Shown: positions 34,011 to 41,792 of the stretch, piece by piece
Numbering within the stretch: position 1 is the first letter of the stretch
How the letters are laid out: each line of letters opens with the position of its first letter
Assembly: GCA_022826755.1 (NCBI GenBank)
Contig: JAJDUG010000033.1
Location: 62,001 to 126,000, forward strand
From: Acidobacteriota bacterium
Lineage (GTDB): Bacteria > Acidobacteriota > Terriglobia > Versatilivoradales > Versatilivoraceae
Length of the DNA: 64,000 bases
Reading direction: 5' to 3'
Notes under the pieces: model-generated
What the model saw: the letters and a program-made list of their open reading frames with translations, nothing else
Told to the model about the DNA's origin: nothing
Databases searched by the model: none
Made by a program: the position numbers and the translations under genes

Positions 34011-36125
34011 TCAAACCCCCAACTCCTCAAAGTTCCTTGCTATTCGTGCCGCGAGTTTTGTCGCTTCCTCGTTTAATTTTTCTAATTCGACGTGGATTGA
34101 ACCCAGAGCCTCTTCAAAATCGAAATTCTCGTCCTCCTCCTCGGGCGCCACGCCGACATAGCGGCCGGGCGTCAAGCTCCAGTCGTGCGCCTTGATTTCG
34201 CTACGGTCCACCAGCCTTACCAACCCTTCTACATCGCGCAGTTCGGCTTCGGGAAACCGTTGCTGCAGCCAGTCGGCCTGCCGTACGAAATAGCGCGCTT
34301 GGCGAAGCACTTCGACGGCCCCGATCTTTGCTCCCGCCAGCTCCTTGCGCGCTTTGTTGATGTCGGCATTGTTCCAGAGGTCCGATTTCCGCGCCTCAAG
34401 TTCCTTTACCGAGATATCGATCGCCCGGCCAGCCAGCTTCGCCACCAGATCAATCGGTCTGGTCAGGTCCCGGCAGCTTTGGGCCATGCCGTGCAGGTCT
34501 TCTCGTGCCGCATGCAGGGCGGCATTGTTGCGCTCCCCTGTGTTCCTACCCTCGTTCCAGTCGGTGGCCCGGGCCGCAACGTCTGCGGCGAACCCAGCGA
34601 TGTCAGCCAGCAACGCGGCCCGTGCGTGGGTGAGCTCCTCCCAGGTCGTGGCCAGGGGGTCGGGATGTCGCTTCTCGGAAGCAAAGGGTTTGATCAAATC
34701 GATCAGCTTGCCGAGGGCATCCTTGAACGCCGCGAGCGGCTCGCCGGTCGCCTGCCCTTCCGCAACGGCCCGGTCGAGGTAGCTCTCGACCAGCTTGAGG
34801 AAGCGCTTCGACTGCCCCCGATAGAGCCAGACGATGGCGGCGATGTTTTTCTGCTGCTCGGGGGCGAAGTCGTAGATCCGGCGCGAGATCTTGCGATAGA
34901 TATTGCGCGCATCCAGCATCAGGATGTGATCAGCCCGCTCGGGGTTCCGCTCCTTCGCCCGGTCGAAGAACCAGAGTTGGCAGGGCACGGTGCGGGTGTA
35001 GAAGAAATTGCCGCGGATGTCGATCATCACGTCCACGGCGCCGGTCTCGACCATCCTCTGGCGGACCTTGGCCTCGTCTCGCCCGGCGCTGGAGGCCTGC
35101 GACGACATGACGACCCCGGCGCGACCGGTTTCGTTGAGGTAGCTGTAGAAATAGGAGAGCCACAGGTAGTTGGCGTTCGAGATCTTCTTGGCCTTGTTGA
35201 CGCCGGGCAGGCCGAATGGAAGGCGTCTGTCGCCCTTGACCTTCTCGGCGTCCACCTCATCCACGTTGAACGGGGGATTGGCCATCACGAAGTCGCACTT
35301 GCCGGCCAGCTCGTGAGGGTCCTTGTAGTAGGTGATGGCTTCGTTTCCGGCCCGGATGGCGCCCTGCAGACCATGAACGGCCAGGTTGATCTGGGCCAGC
35401 CTGGCGGTGGTCTCGTTCTTCTCGTGTCCATAGAAGGTCACTTGCTCCATGGTGTCTTGACCTTCGGCTTCGATGAAGTGGCTCGACTGCACGAACATCC
35501 CCCCGGAACCGGCAGCGGGATCGAACACGATGCCGTGGTCAGGTTCGATGACGTTGACGATGGTCTGGACTATCGAAGGCGGGGTGAAGAACTCGCCGTT
35601 GTCGTGTGCGCCCTGCTGTGCAAACTCCGCCAGGAAATATTCGTAGATGCGGCCGAACACGTCCCCCGAGGCCTCGCGCAGCGGCTCGGCATCGAAGGTC
35701 CGCATCATCTCTTCCAGCACGTCGTCCTCAAAGCGCTCGTAGTCCTTCGGGAGCTGGCCCGCCAGCGGCTGGAAGCGGTCTTCCACGGCTTCCATGGCGG
35801 CGGTCACGGCGGCGCCGAGATTGCCGTCCTTGCGCATCTCCAGCAGAACGTCGTAGCGCGCCTCTTGGGGCAGCATCAGGGCGCGGCGCCGGGTGAAGTC
35901 GGCCTCGACCAGCGGGCGCTCCGGCATCCTGGCTGCGGCTCTGTCTTCTTCAATTGCCTTTATCGCCTCGTAGTAGCGATTGGTGGCGTGCCGCAGGAAG
36001 ATCAGGCCGAGTATGGGCAAAAAATACTCGTTCGACGCCAGGTTCGAATTCGCCCGCAGGTTATCCGCAAGCTTCCAGAGGTCTGCCTCGAATTGCTCGA
36101 TACCCTTCAGGGAGTCTGAAATCAT
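34011..36125 (-). CDS. hsdM: Type I restriction-modification DNA methyltransferase (HsdM)
   Basis: 704 residues. The N-terminal HsdM helical domain (about 1-150) precedes an N6-adenine methylase core with DNGEFFTPPSIVQ and FDPAAGSGGMF (SAM motif I, 201-211). The catalytic NPPF is at 283-286. A long C-terminal helical region (about 470-704) ends ARNFEELGV. HsdM methylates adenine in the HsdS target, protecting the host, and forms M2S1 with HsdS and R2M2S1 with HsdR. It is longer than EcoKI-type HsdM (about 530 residues) because of the C-terminal extension. It is the first gene of the operon; no clear ribosome binding site or promoter could be assigned upstream. Confidence 0.95.
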   Translation of the reverse strand: MISDSLKGIEQFEADLWKLADNLRANSNLASNEYFLPILGLIFLRHATNRYYEAIKAIEEDRAAARMPERPLVEADFTRRRALMLPQEARYDVLLEMRKDGNLGAAVTAAMEAVEDRFQPLAGQLPKDYERFEDDVLEEMMRTFDAEPLREASGDVFGRIYEYFLAEFAQQGAHDNGEFFTPPSIVQTIVNVIEPDHGIVFDPAAGSGGMFVQSSHFIEAEGQDTMEQVTFYGHEKNETTARLAQINLAVHGLQGAIRAGNEAITYYKDPHELAGKCDFVMANPPFNVDEVDAEKVKGDRRLPFGLPGVNKAKKISNANYLWLSYFYSYLNETGRAGVVMSSQASSAGRDEAKVRQRMVETGAVDVMIDIRGNFFYTRTVPCQLWFFDRAKERNPERADHILMLDARNIYRKISRRIYDFAPEQQKNIAAIVWLYRGQSKRFLKLVESYLDRAVAEGQATGEPLAAFKDALGKLIDLIKPFASEKRHPDPLATTWEELTHARAALLADIAGFAADVAARATDWNEGRNTGERNNAALHAAREDLHGMAQSCRDLTRPIDLVAKLAGRAIDISVKELEARKSDLWNNADINKARKELAGAKIGAVEVLRQARYFVRQADWLQQRFPEAELRDVEGLVRLVDRSEIKAHDWSLTPGRYVGVAPEEEDENFDFEEALGSIHVELEKLNEEATKLAARIARNFEELGV

Positions 36126-36726
36126 CGGTTATTGGTCTTTTCTGTTCTCTGGTCTTCTTCTCCGGCACCGGCGCTTTCCGTGCCCTCAGCCACGGGTATT
36201 CCTCTACCGAGAGCACAACCACAACGGACCGCCCATGCCTGGCAACCGCGATCGGCGCGGGGTCTCGTTCCGCTTGGTGGACAGAATGTCGTGGCGTCTC
36301 AAACTCATTGACAGCGGCTGACTATTTGCAGCCGGTTGCAAGCAAAGTCATACCCGGGATGGAATACACCACACCCCGCGACAGGCAGGACAGACGAATA
36401 TTCTACGTCCACGAATCGATAAAATTCGAGTTGTTCCTTGATGACGATTATGTCGTATCGTTTCTTTCCGATGGTCTTTCCTCTGGTGAAAACTGTTTAT
36501 AATCTCCTTTAACACGAGTCGAGGGTGACAGCCTACACCCACGCTGATGGAATGGTCAGTGAGCAGTCACATCTGATCGCATGAACCAGCCGTTTGTGAC
36601 AACCTGAACGTGCTTGAAGCGATGCCCGTTCAAGGTGTGCGCCCTGGCCGACTGGCAGACTGTGAGGAATCGAACGGGCAGATGGCTGCACAATTCAAGT
36701 TGCCGTAAATTGATAAAATCCATCTT
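36126..36726. other. Divergent intergenic region between hsdM and the SMC-like ATPase gene
   Basis: About 600 bp, AT-richer than the flanks. One plus-strand frame ends in a protein-like segment of 47 codons (36359-36502; FYVHESIKFELFLDDDYVVS). It lacks a convincing ribosome binding site and may be a gene remnant. TTTATAAT occurs at 36496-36503 without a good -35. TAAAAT at 36714-36719 is placed eight bases before the ATG of the ATPase gene. No repeat or RNA gene was recognised. Confidence 0.5.
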
Positions 36727-37923
36727 ATGACGCCGCCACACACCGCACCGCCACGAATCGAGTACCTCAAGGTACGAAATTTTCGTGCGTTAAAAGACAT
36801 TGAATTCAAATACTTGACGCCGATGACTGTACTTCTCGGCCCCAACGGAAGTGGCAAGTCAACGGTGTTCGATGTGTTCGCGTTCCTGGCGGAGTGTTTC
36901 GAGTCCGGGCTTCGCCGCGCCTGGGACCGGCGCGGGCGAGCCAAGGAACTCAAGACCCGCGACGCCGAGGACGCGGTAGCCATTGAAATCAAGTATCGCG
37001 AACGACCGAAGACTCCATTGATTACGTACCATCTTTCCATCGACGAGGAGAAAGGTGCGCCGTTCGTCGTTCGCGAGTCACTGAGCTGGAAGCGAAAACG
37101 TTATGGTGCGCCGTTCCGTTTTCTTGACTTTCACCGCGGTCAGGGCGAGGCAACCAGCGGTGAGTTCCCCGATGAAGAAGATGAACGCGTGGACACACCG
37201 CTCAAATCACCTGACCTGTTGGCCGTGAATGCTCTGGGGCAGTTTCAGGAACACCCGCGCGTGGCGGCGCTTCGCGACTTCATCATGGGTTGGCACGTAT
37301 CCTACCTCTCGGCCGAGAGCACTCGGAGCCAGCCTGAAGCAGGTCCGCACGAACATCTGACCAGAACTGGTGAGAATCTGGCTAACGTCATTCAATACTT
37401 GGATGAGCAGCATCCAAAGCGCCTGGAACGCATCTTCGATACACTTCGAGCACGGGTGCCGCTTATTGATCGCGTGTTGGCCGAAGCCATGCCGGACGGT
37501 CGCTTATTGCTACAGTTCAAGGACGCTCCCTTTAAGCATCCGGTGATGGCCCGTTTCGCCTCCGACGGCACGTTGAAGATGCTGGCCTACCTGGTGCTGC
37601 TATATGACCCAGACCCTCCGGCCTTCATTGGAATCGAAGAGCCGGAAAACTTTTTGCATCCGCGGCTGCTTTACGACTTGGCCGAGGAATGCCGGGAAGC
37701 CACCGCGCGGACGCAATTACTGGTCACGACGCACTCACCGTTCTTTCTCGACGCACTACGACCCAAGGAAGTGCGCATTCTATGGCGGAACACGGACGGT
37801 TACACGCAAACCCGGTGCACAAATGACGTGCCGGGCGTGTCCAAGTTCATCGAAGCCGGCGCGCAACTCGGCGACTTGTGGATGGAGAGGCATTTTGGCG
37901 AAGGCGACCCATTGACGGGTTAG
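36727..37923 (+). CDS. SMC/OLD-like AAA ATPase of a two-gene defence-type module
   Basis: 398 residues. Walker [12 protein letters not shown] is near residues 36-46, an ABC-type signature-like region [15 protein letters not shown] near 277, and Walker [14 protein letters not shown] near 300. The switch histidine is in [14 protein letters not shown]. This is the AAA_21/OLD-type ATPase without the coiled-coil arms of true SMC proteins. Such ATPases act with an adjacent nuclease-like partner in PARIS, AbiL, Gabija and OLD-type systems. The partner here is the DUF4276 gene, which starts 35 bp downstream. No ribosome binding site is visible before the ATG, and a TAAAAT hexamer eight bases upstream suggests a leaderless mRNA. 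Confidence 0.82.
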   Translation: MTPPHTAPPRIEYLKVRNFRALKDIEFKYLTPMTVLLGPNGSGKSTVFDVFAFLAECFESGLRRAWDRRGRAKELKTRDAEDAVAIEIKYRERPKTPLITYHLSIDEEKGAPFVVRESLSWKRKRYGAPFRFLDFHRGQGEATSGEFPDEEDERVDTPLKSPDLLAVNALGQFQEHPRVAALRDFIMGWHVSYLSAESTRSQPEAGPHEHLTRTGENLANVIQYLDEQHPKRLERIFDTLRARVPLIDRVLAEAMPDGRLLLQFKDAPFKHPVMARFASDGTLKMLAYLVLLYDPDPPAFIGIEEPENFLHPRLLYDLAEECREATARTQLLVTTHSPFFLDALRPKEVRILWRNTDGYTQTRCTNDVPGVSKFIEAGAQLGDLWMERHFGEGDPLTG

Positions 37924-37958
37924 GGCGTCCTGGAGATGAATTCACATTGGGAAAAGAA

Positions 37959-38576
37959 GTGACCGCGGCCCATCTCGAAGTGCTGACCGAAGAGCGCTCA
38001 ATGGAGGCGTTTCTGCAAACTCTCTTGCCTCGCCTTTTGCCCACACCCTCGACTTTTGACATACATTCCTTTCGGGGGAAGGCTGATCTGTTGAGAAAGC
38101 TGCTGAAACGACTGCGCGGTTACGCCAAGTGGATGCCTGAACATTATCGGTTGGTGGTCGTGGTCGACCGCGACAACGATGATTGCAGAGAACTCAAAGA
38201 ACAACTCGATGTCATCGCCCGTAATTCTGGATTAGTTACTCGGTCACTGGCTGGCCGCGGTCAGTGGCAGGTCGTCAATCGCATTGCGATTGAGGAATTG
38301 GAGGCGTGGTATTTCGGTGACTGGGACGCCGTATGTCAGGCCTATCCACGTGTACCGCGGAACATTCCCGGTCGAGCTCTCTATCGGGACCCCGACGCGA
38401 TTCGGGGCGGTACTTGGGAGGCATTCGAACGAATCATGCAGAGGCGCGGCTATTTCAGCCAAGGACTGGGAAAGGTCGGAGCAGCCCGCGCCATCGCGAA
38501 TCACATCGACCCGGAGCGTAACCGGTCTCCCAGCTTTGCGGCATTTCGCGATGCCCTTGCCGAGGCTGCGGCGTGA
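37959..38576 (+). CDS. DUF4276 family (TOPRIM-like) protein, partner of the ATPase
   Basis: 205 residues from GTG 37959. The start is chosen because GGGAAAA precedes it and the family begins right at the first beta strand. LEVLTEERSMEAFLQTLLPRL (E11/E12), VVVVDRDNDDC (D70, D72) and RIAIEELEAWYFGD fit the TOPRIM-like Glu plus DxD pattern of DUF4276/RloB-type proteins. A TOPRIM nuclease acting with an OLD-like ATPase is the probable mode; the family as such is uncharacterised. The reading frame is open upstream to 37878, overlapping the ATPase gene, so an overlapping longer form is possible. Activity and trigger are unknown. Confidence 0.75.
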   Translation: MTAAHLEVLTEERSMEAFLQTLLPRLLPTPSTFDIHSFRGKADLLRKLLKRLRGYAKWMPEHYRLVVVVDRDNDDCRELKEQLDVIARNSGLVTRSLAGRGQWQVVNRIAIEELEAWYFGDWDAVCQAYPRVPRNIPGRALYRDPDAIRGGTWEAFERIMQRRGYFSQGLGKVGAARAIANHIDPERNRSPSFAAFRDALAEAAA

Positions 38577-38872
38577 CCGAGACCGCGTGTGTCGGTCGCG
38601 ATTTTCGGCCATAACCGGATCCAAAGTGCACGCCGTCGCCCACCATCGGCCCGATTTCGCCTCAGAAACCGCAGGTTTCGTCGCCTGTGGGGAACCTGAG
38701 ATTTCGGTCTGGTCCGCCAACAAAAAGCCCGTAGGATGGCCTGTCCTGCACTCTCTCGGTTTCCGACGACCTGGAGCACCTCGGGTTTCAAGCGCCGAAC
38801 GGTTCGGAAGTAAAACTGTTGACAACGTGGGAGAGGAAAGGGCGGTCGTCCCGCGAGGGGGCCTGACCCTGA

Positions 38873-39004
38873 ATGTTGATTTCGATCCTGTTATGGACCC
38901 TGGCCCTGCTCTTGGTGGCGGTGGGGGTGGCGGGGACGATCATGCCGGGGCTGCCGGGAACGGTACTGGTACTGGCGGGCCTGGTGCTGGCTGCCTGGAT
39001 AGAC
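38873..39004 (+). repeat. 132-bp direct repeat, left copy (5' end of DUF456 gene)
   Basis: It matches 44905-45036 with 8 differences over 132 bp and no gaps. Similarity starts exactly at the ATG and ends after GGATAGAC. Six of the eight differences are synonymous. Confidence 0.9.
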
Positions 39005-39358
39005 GGGTTCTCCCGTGTCGGCGCCCCAACGGTCGTCGTCCTGGTGGGCCTCACTCTGCTGGCCTACGCGGCCGACTTTGTCGCCGGAGCCCTGGGGGCC
39101 AGGCGCTCGGGCGCCAGTGGGCGGGCCGCCGCCGGAGCCGGGCTGGGTGCGCTGGTGGGATTGTTCTTCGGCATTGTCGGAGTGCTGGTCGGTCCCTTCC
39201 TGGGGGCCGTGCTGGCTGAGCTGAGCCTCCACGGCAACCTGGAAAGGGCTGGCCGGGCGGGCATCGGCACCTGGCTGGGAATGGCCGTGGGCGCGGCGGT
39301 CAAGGTGTCGTTGGTCATCATGATGATTGCGGTCTTCCTGCTGGCCTACATCATTTGA
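38873..39358 (+). CDS. DUF456 family small membrane protein
   Basis: 161 residues, almost all hydrophobic: four to five transmembrane segments with glycine-rich loops (VGVAGTIMPGLPGTVLVLAG, GIVGVLVGPFLGAVLAEL). This is the DUF456 family of unknown function. The first 44 codons occur again at 44905 in a truncated copy, so this gene marks one edge of a duplicated boundary in the island. The ORF is complete. It ends 9 bp from the end of the convergent DUF262 gene. Its composition is as GC-rich as the core chromosome, unlike the neighbouring defence genes, so it may be an original resident of the locus. Confidence 0.8.
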   Translation: MLISILLWTLALLLVAVGVAGTIMPGLPGTVLVLAGLVLAAWIDGFSRVGAPTVVVLVGLTLLAYAADFVAGALGARRSGASGRAAAGAGLGALVGLFFGIVGVLVGPFLGAVLAELSLHGNLERAGRAGIGTWLGMAVGAAVKVSLVIMMIAVFLLAYII

Positions 39359-39367
39359 GAGACGGAA

Positions 39368-41194
39368 TTATCCAATACCATCTTCATAGTCTGCCGTATC
39401 GGATATGTGAACCACTTGCTTCCCCATGGCCACCTCGACGAGCCTACTCAATCGCCGCCGACGGTCTTCGACGAAGTCGTCGAACGCATCTTTCCGCAGC
39501 AGATGTGGTGCAAGTGCGTGGCTGCACAGCAGTTCATCCATTTCGGTGTCATTCAAGGCAACCTGTTTCTCTCTCTGGATCCTTAACAGGTAACGGGACG
39601 GTGCCTCACCTCCTACCTTTCGATTCGCCTTGTAGGAGATGGGGGTCTTGTTTAGGATGCTGTCATACTGGTTTCTTTCGATGCCCCGCTTTAAACACCA
39701 GTCCCGCGGAAAGATGTGGTGGATGTCAAGTGCGATTTCCTCGGCATCTAGATCCTTAATAGTAGTCTTCCAATACCAGTCCTTGGAACCCTCCCGAAGT
39801 ACAAGCACATTAATGCCTTTATAGGCAGCGCTCAGGCGCGAACGAAGCGTGTTTAGGCGGTCCGGCTGGAAGTTGGCCTCGCGAACTGTCCGCGGAAGCA
39901 AATCGTCGTCTTCAAACCAGATTAATAATTCCTCGTAGTCATTGGCCATGCGCGTCTCTACTGCACCGCCGTAGAGCTCGCCGAGCACACCAGACCAGAA
40001 CCACCGCGTTAGCTTGTCATATATGCGAGGTTCGAGCCAACGGTCGCCAAGGCGAGTAAGCACTGCCGCTAGGGGCACAAGTTGTGTGCGGTAGGGCAAC
40101 TCCCGCCGGTCGTAGAAGCATTGTCTGCGAAGAAAACGCGCAACGTTACGAAACCCTGCCTCTAGATCATCTGCCCACTGTGTCCACGCGCTGAGTGGAA
40201 TTTGCAGGACATCGGCCCGCTTGGCGCTGACCGGGCGCACCTGCTTACCGGTCTTGCCAGCGTCAATATCTGCCCGTCTCGTTTCGTGCGTACGTAACAG
40301 ACTAACTCCTTGGAGAAATTCCGTGGCCTCGATACCCTTGAGCAGTGCATCTTGTTCGAGGCGCTGTTTCCGAGATTCGACGTTGTGCGCCTTGGAACCA
40401 AACCAATCGTCACGCAGGTTATAGCCATCCGCCGCAAAGGTGGCCGTGATCAGCTCGAACACCGAGAGCGGTACCCCACCGGTGTTCACCTTCTCAAAAA
40501 CCAAACAGACGGCCTCTTTGGTGGTCTCTTTCAGTAGCTGAATGATGGGAATCTGGTATGTGCGAAACGCAGCGAGAACTATTTGCCGAAACTCCATGTA
40601 GGAGCCGAACTGATTTTGTGCCACCCGATTCAGGGTGACCTCCCAATCGTCCGAGTTCATGATCTGGTTGCAGGGAAAGTGCAGGTGCTGGCATTCCAGC
40701 TCGGTTGTGGACAGGTCCAAGTCCACCCTTCGGCCAAAATCACTTCGCAGCTGTCGATTCGCATCTACGGCCACAACAGCGTCATCAAGCGAATCGGGTG
40801 CGTCCAGGGCCTTGCGAATATCGAAGTAATAGTTGCGCTCAATCCGTTTACCCTTTGCGGTCCGCGTACGGACGGGCTTGTCGAGTGAGAGAGCCTGGGT
40901 CAGGGTCGTGAGGCGTTGTTGCCCATCGAGGATTAGCCTCTCTGGTTTGCGGTTTTTCGGCACTTTATCCTCCAGCCCCTCCACCGGTCTTGTCTGGAAT
41001 CGAACCTCTCCGCCTGCTTCAAGGAGCATCACCGCACCGATTGGAAAGGCTCGGGCAATACTAACCAGTAGATCGCGAATGTGGTCGTCGTCCCAAATCC
41101 AACCGCGCTGGAAATCCGGCAACTGGATCTTGCCTGCGTTGATTTCGCGAAGGAGGTCGCTTAGCAAAGCCTTTGTGCTGTCAAACGTCGTCAT
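39368..41194 (-). CDS. DUF262/HNH (GmrSD-like) protein
   Basis: 608 residues. The N-terminal DUF262 domain has LPDFQRGWIWDDD (25-37) and the ParB-like LILDGQQRLTTL (87-98). A helical middle follows, then a C-terminal DUF1524-type HNH motif with LDIHHIFPRDWCLKRG near residue 490. This single-chain arrangement is that of GmrSD and relatives, type IV restriction enzymes that cut modified (for example glucosylated hydroxymethylcytosine) phage DNA, and of BrxU. DUF262 hydrolyses nucleotides and the HNH cuts DNA. The ribosome binding site GAGGAACAAAC precedes the ATG. It stands between a DUF456 gene and an RloC-like gene. Substrate preference is not readable from the sequence. Confidence 0.88.
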   Translation of the reverse strand: MTTFDSTKALLSDLLREINAGKIQLPDFQRGWIWDDDHIRDLLVSIARAFPIGAVMLLEAGGEVRFQTRPVEGLEDKVPKNRKPERLILDGQQRLTTLTQALSLDKPVRTRTAKGKRIERNYYFDIRKALDAPDSLDDAVVAVDANRQLRSDFGRRVDLDLSTTELECQHLHFPCNQIMNSDDWEVTLNRVAQNQFGSYMEFRQIVLAAFRTYQIPIIQLLKETTKEAVCLVFEKVNTGGVPLSVFELITATFAADGYNLRDDWFGSKAHNVESRKQRLEQDALLKGIEATEFLQGVSLLRTHETRRADIDAGKTGKQVRPVSAKRADVLQIPLSAWTQWADDLEAGFRNVARFLRRQCFYDRRELPYRTQLVPLAAVLTRLGDRWLEPRIYDKLTRWFWSGVLGELYGGAVETRMANDYEELLIWFEDDDLLPRTVREANFQPDRLNTLRSRLSAAYKGINVLVLREGSKDWYWKTTIKDLDAEEIALDIHHIFPRDWCLKRGIERNQYDSILNKTPISYKANRKVGGEAPSRYLLRIQREKQVALNDTEMDELLCSHALAPHLLRKDAFDDFVEDRRRRLSRLVEVAMGKQVVHISDTADYEDGIG

Positions 41195-41792
41195 GTTTGT
41201 TCCTCACTGCCTACCCTTCATGTACAAGACTCTTGGCGGCAATCGGTCGACAGCACGCACCAAGCGCCACTCATCGTGTCGCTTGGTACGGTCGACTTGG
41301 CGTTGACGGGCAGGCGCCTATTGTTTCAGGTCTCAGGGCTACGATCAAGCGACCGACGACGTGCTTCTTCCTCTGATAGCCCCTCCTACGTCGCGGTAGC
41401 GTGTGAGTGTCTCAGGGAACGATCTGGCAGCCCTTTACCCAAGGGAAGTAATACTGATGCCACCGTTCTCGGTGGTTTTGCGTCGCAAGGGCAACGCTTG
41501 GCGAAAGTCACGGGACCGGGCCGAATGAGGCGCCAACCGGGGATGGCCAAAGGGAAGTCCAAAGCCTACGGCCTCCAGCCATTTCCATGACGAACGGGCG
41601 TCGGCAGGATTCAGAGTACTGCAAGAATTAGCGCAAACGACACAGGTTCTATTTTCCCGTACCATCAACATCTCGTCGATATAGCCCGGGAGACGCTCGG
41701 CAAGTCTATCAGTCTGGTGAATCTGACTGATCAGGAGGCTGCCGCTAGCTGAAAATGTATTGTAGTGTTGATCCTCGTAGCGCAAGTGGCAA
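41195..41792. other. Intergenic region between the RloC-like and DUF262 genes
   Basis: About 600 bp. On the minus strand a 129-codon frame (41435-41824) overlaps the end of the RloC-like gene and includes ENRTCVVCANSC, but it has no ribosome binding site and no recognised family, so it is not called. No repeat, RNA gene or strong promoter was seen. Confidence 0.5.

Noticed and set aside
34185-36119. 644-codon open frame opposite hsdM
   Set aside because: It is the GC-rich antisense shadow of the clear HsdM protein and has no domain of its own. The same holds for the long frames opposite the RND, uvrB, carboxylase and symporter genes.
38577-38872. Possible gene between the DUF4276 and DUF456 genes
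   Set aside because: The overlapping frames have no ribosome binding site and no conserved-looking sequence; treated as empty spacer of about 300 bp.
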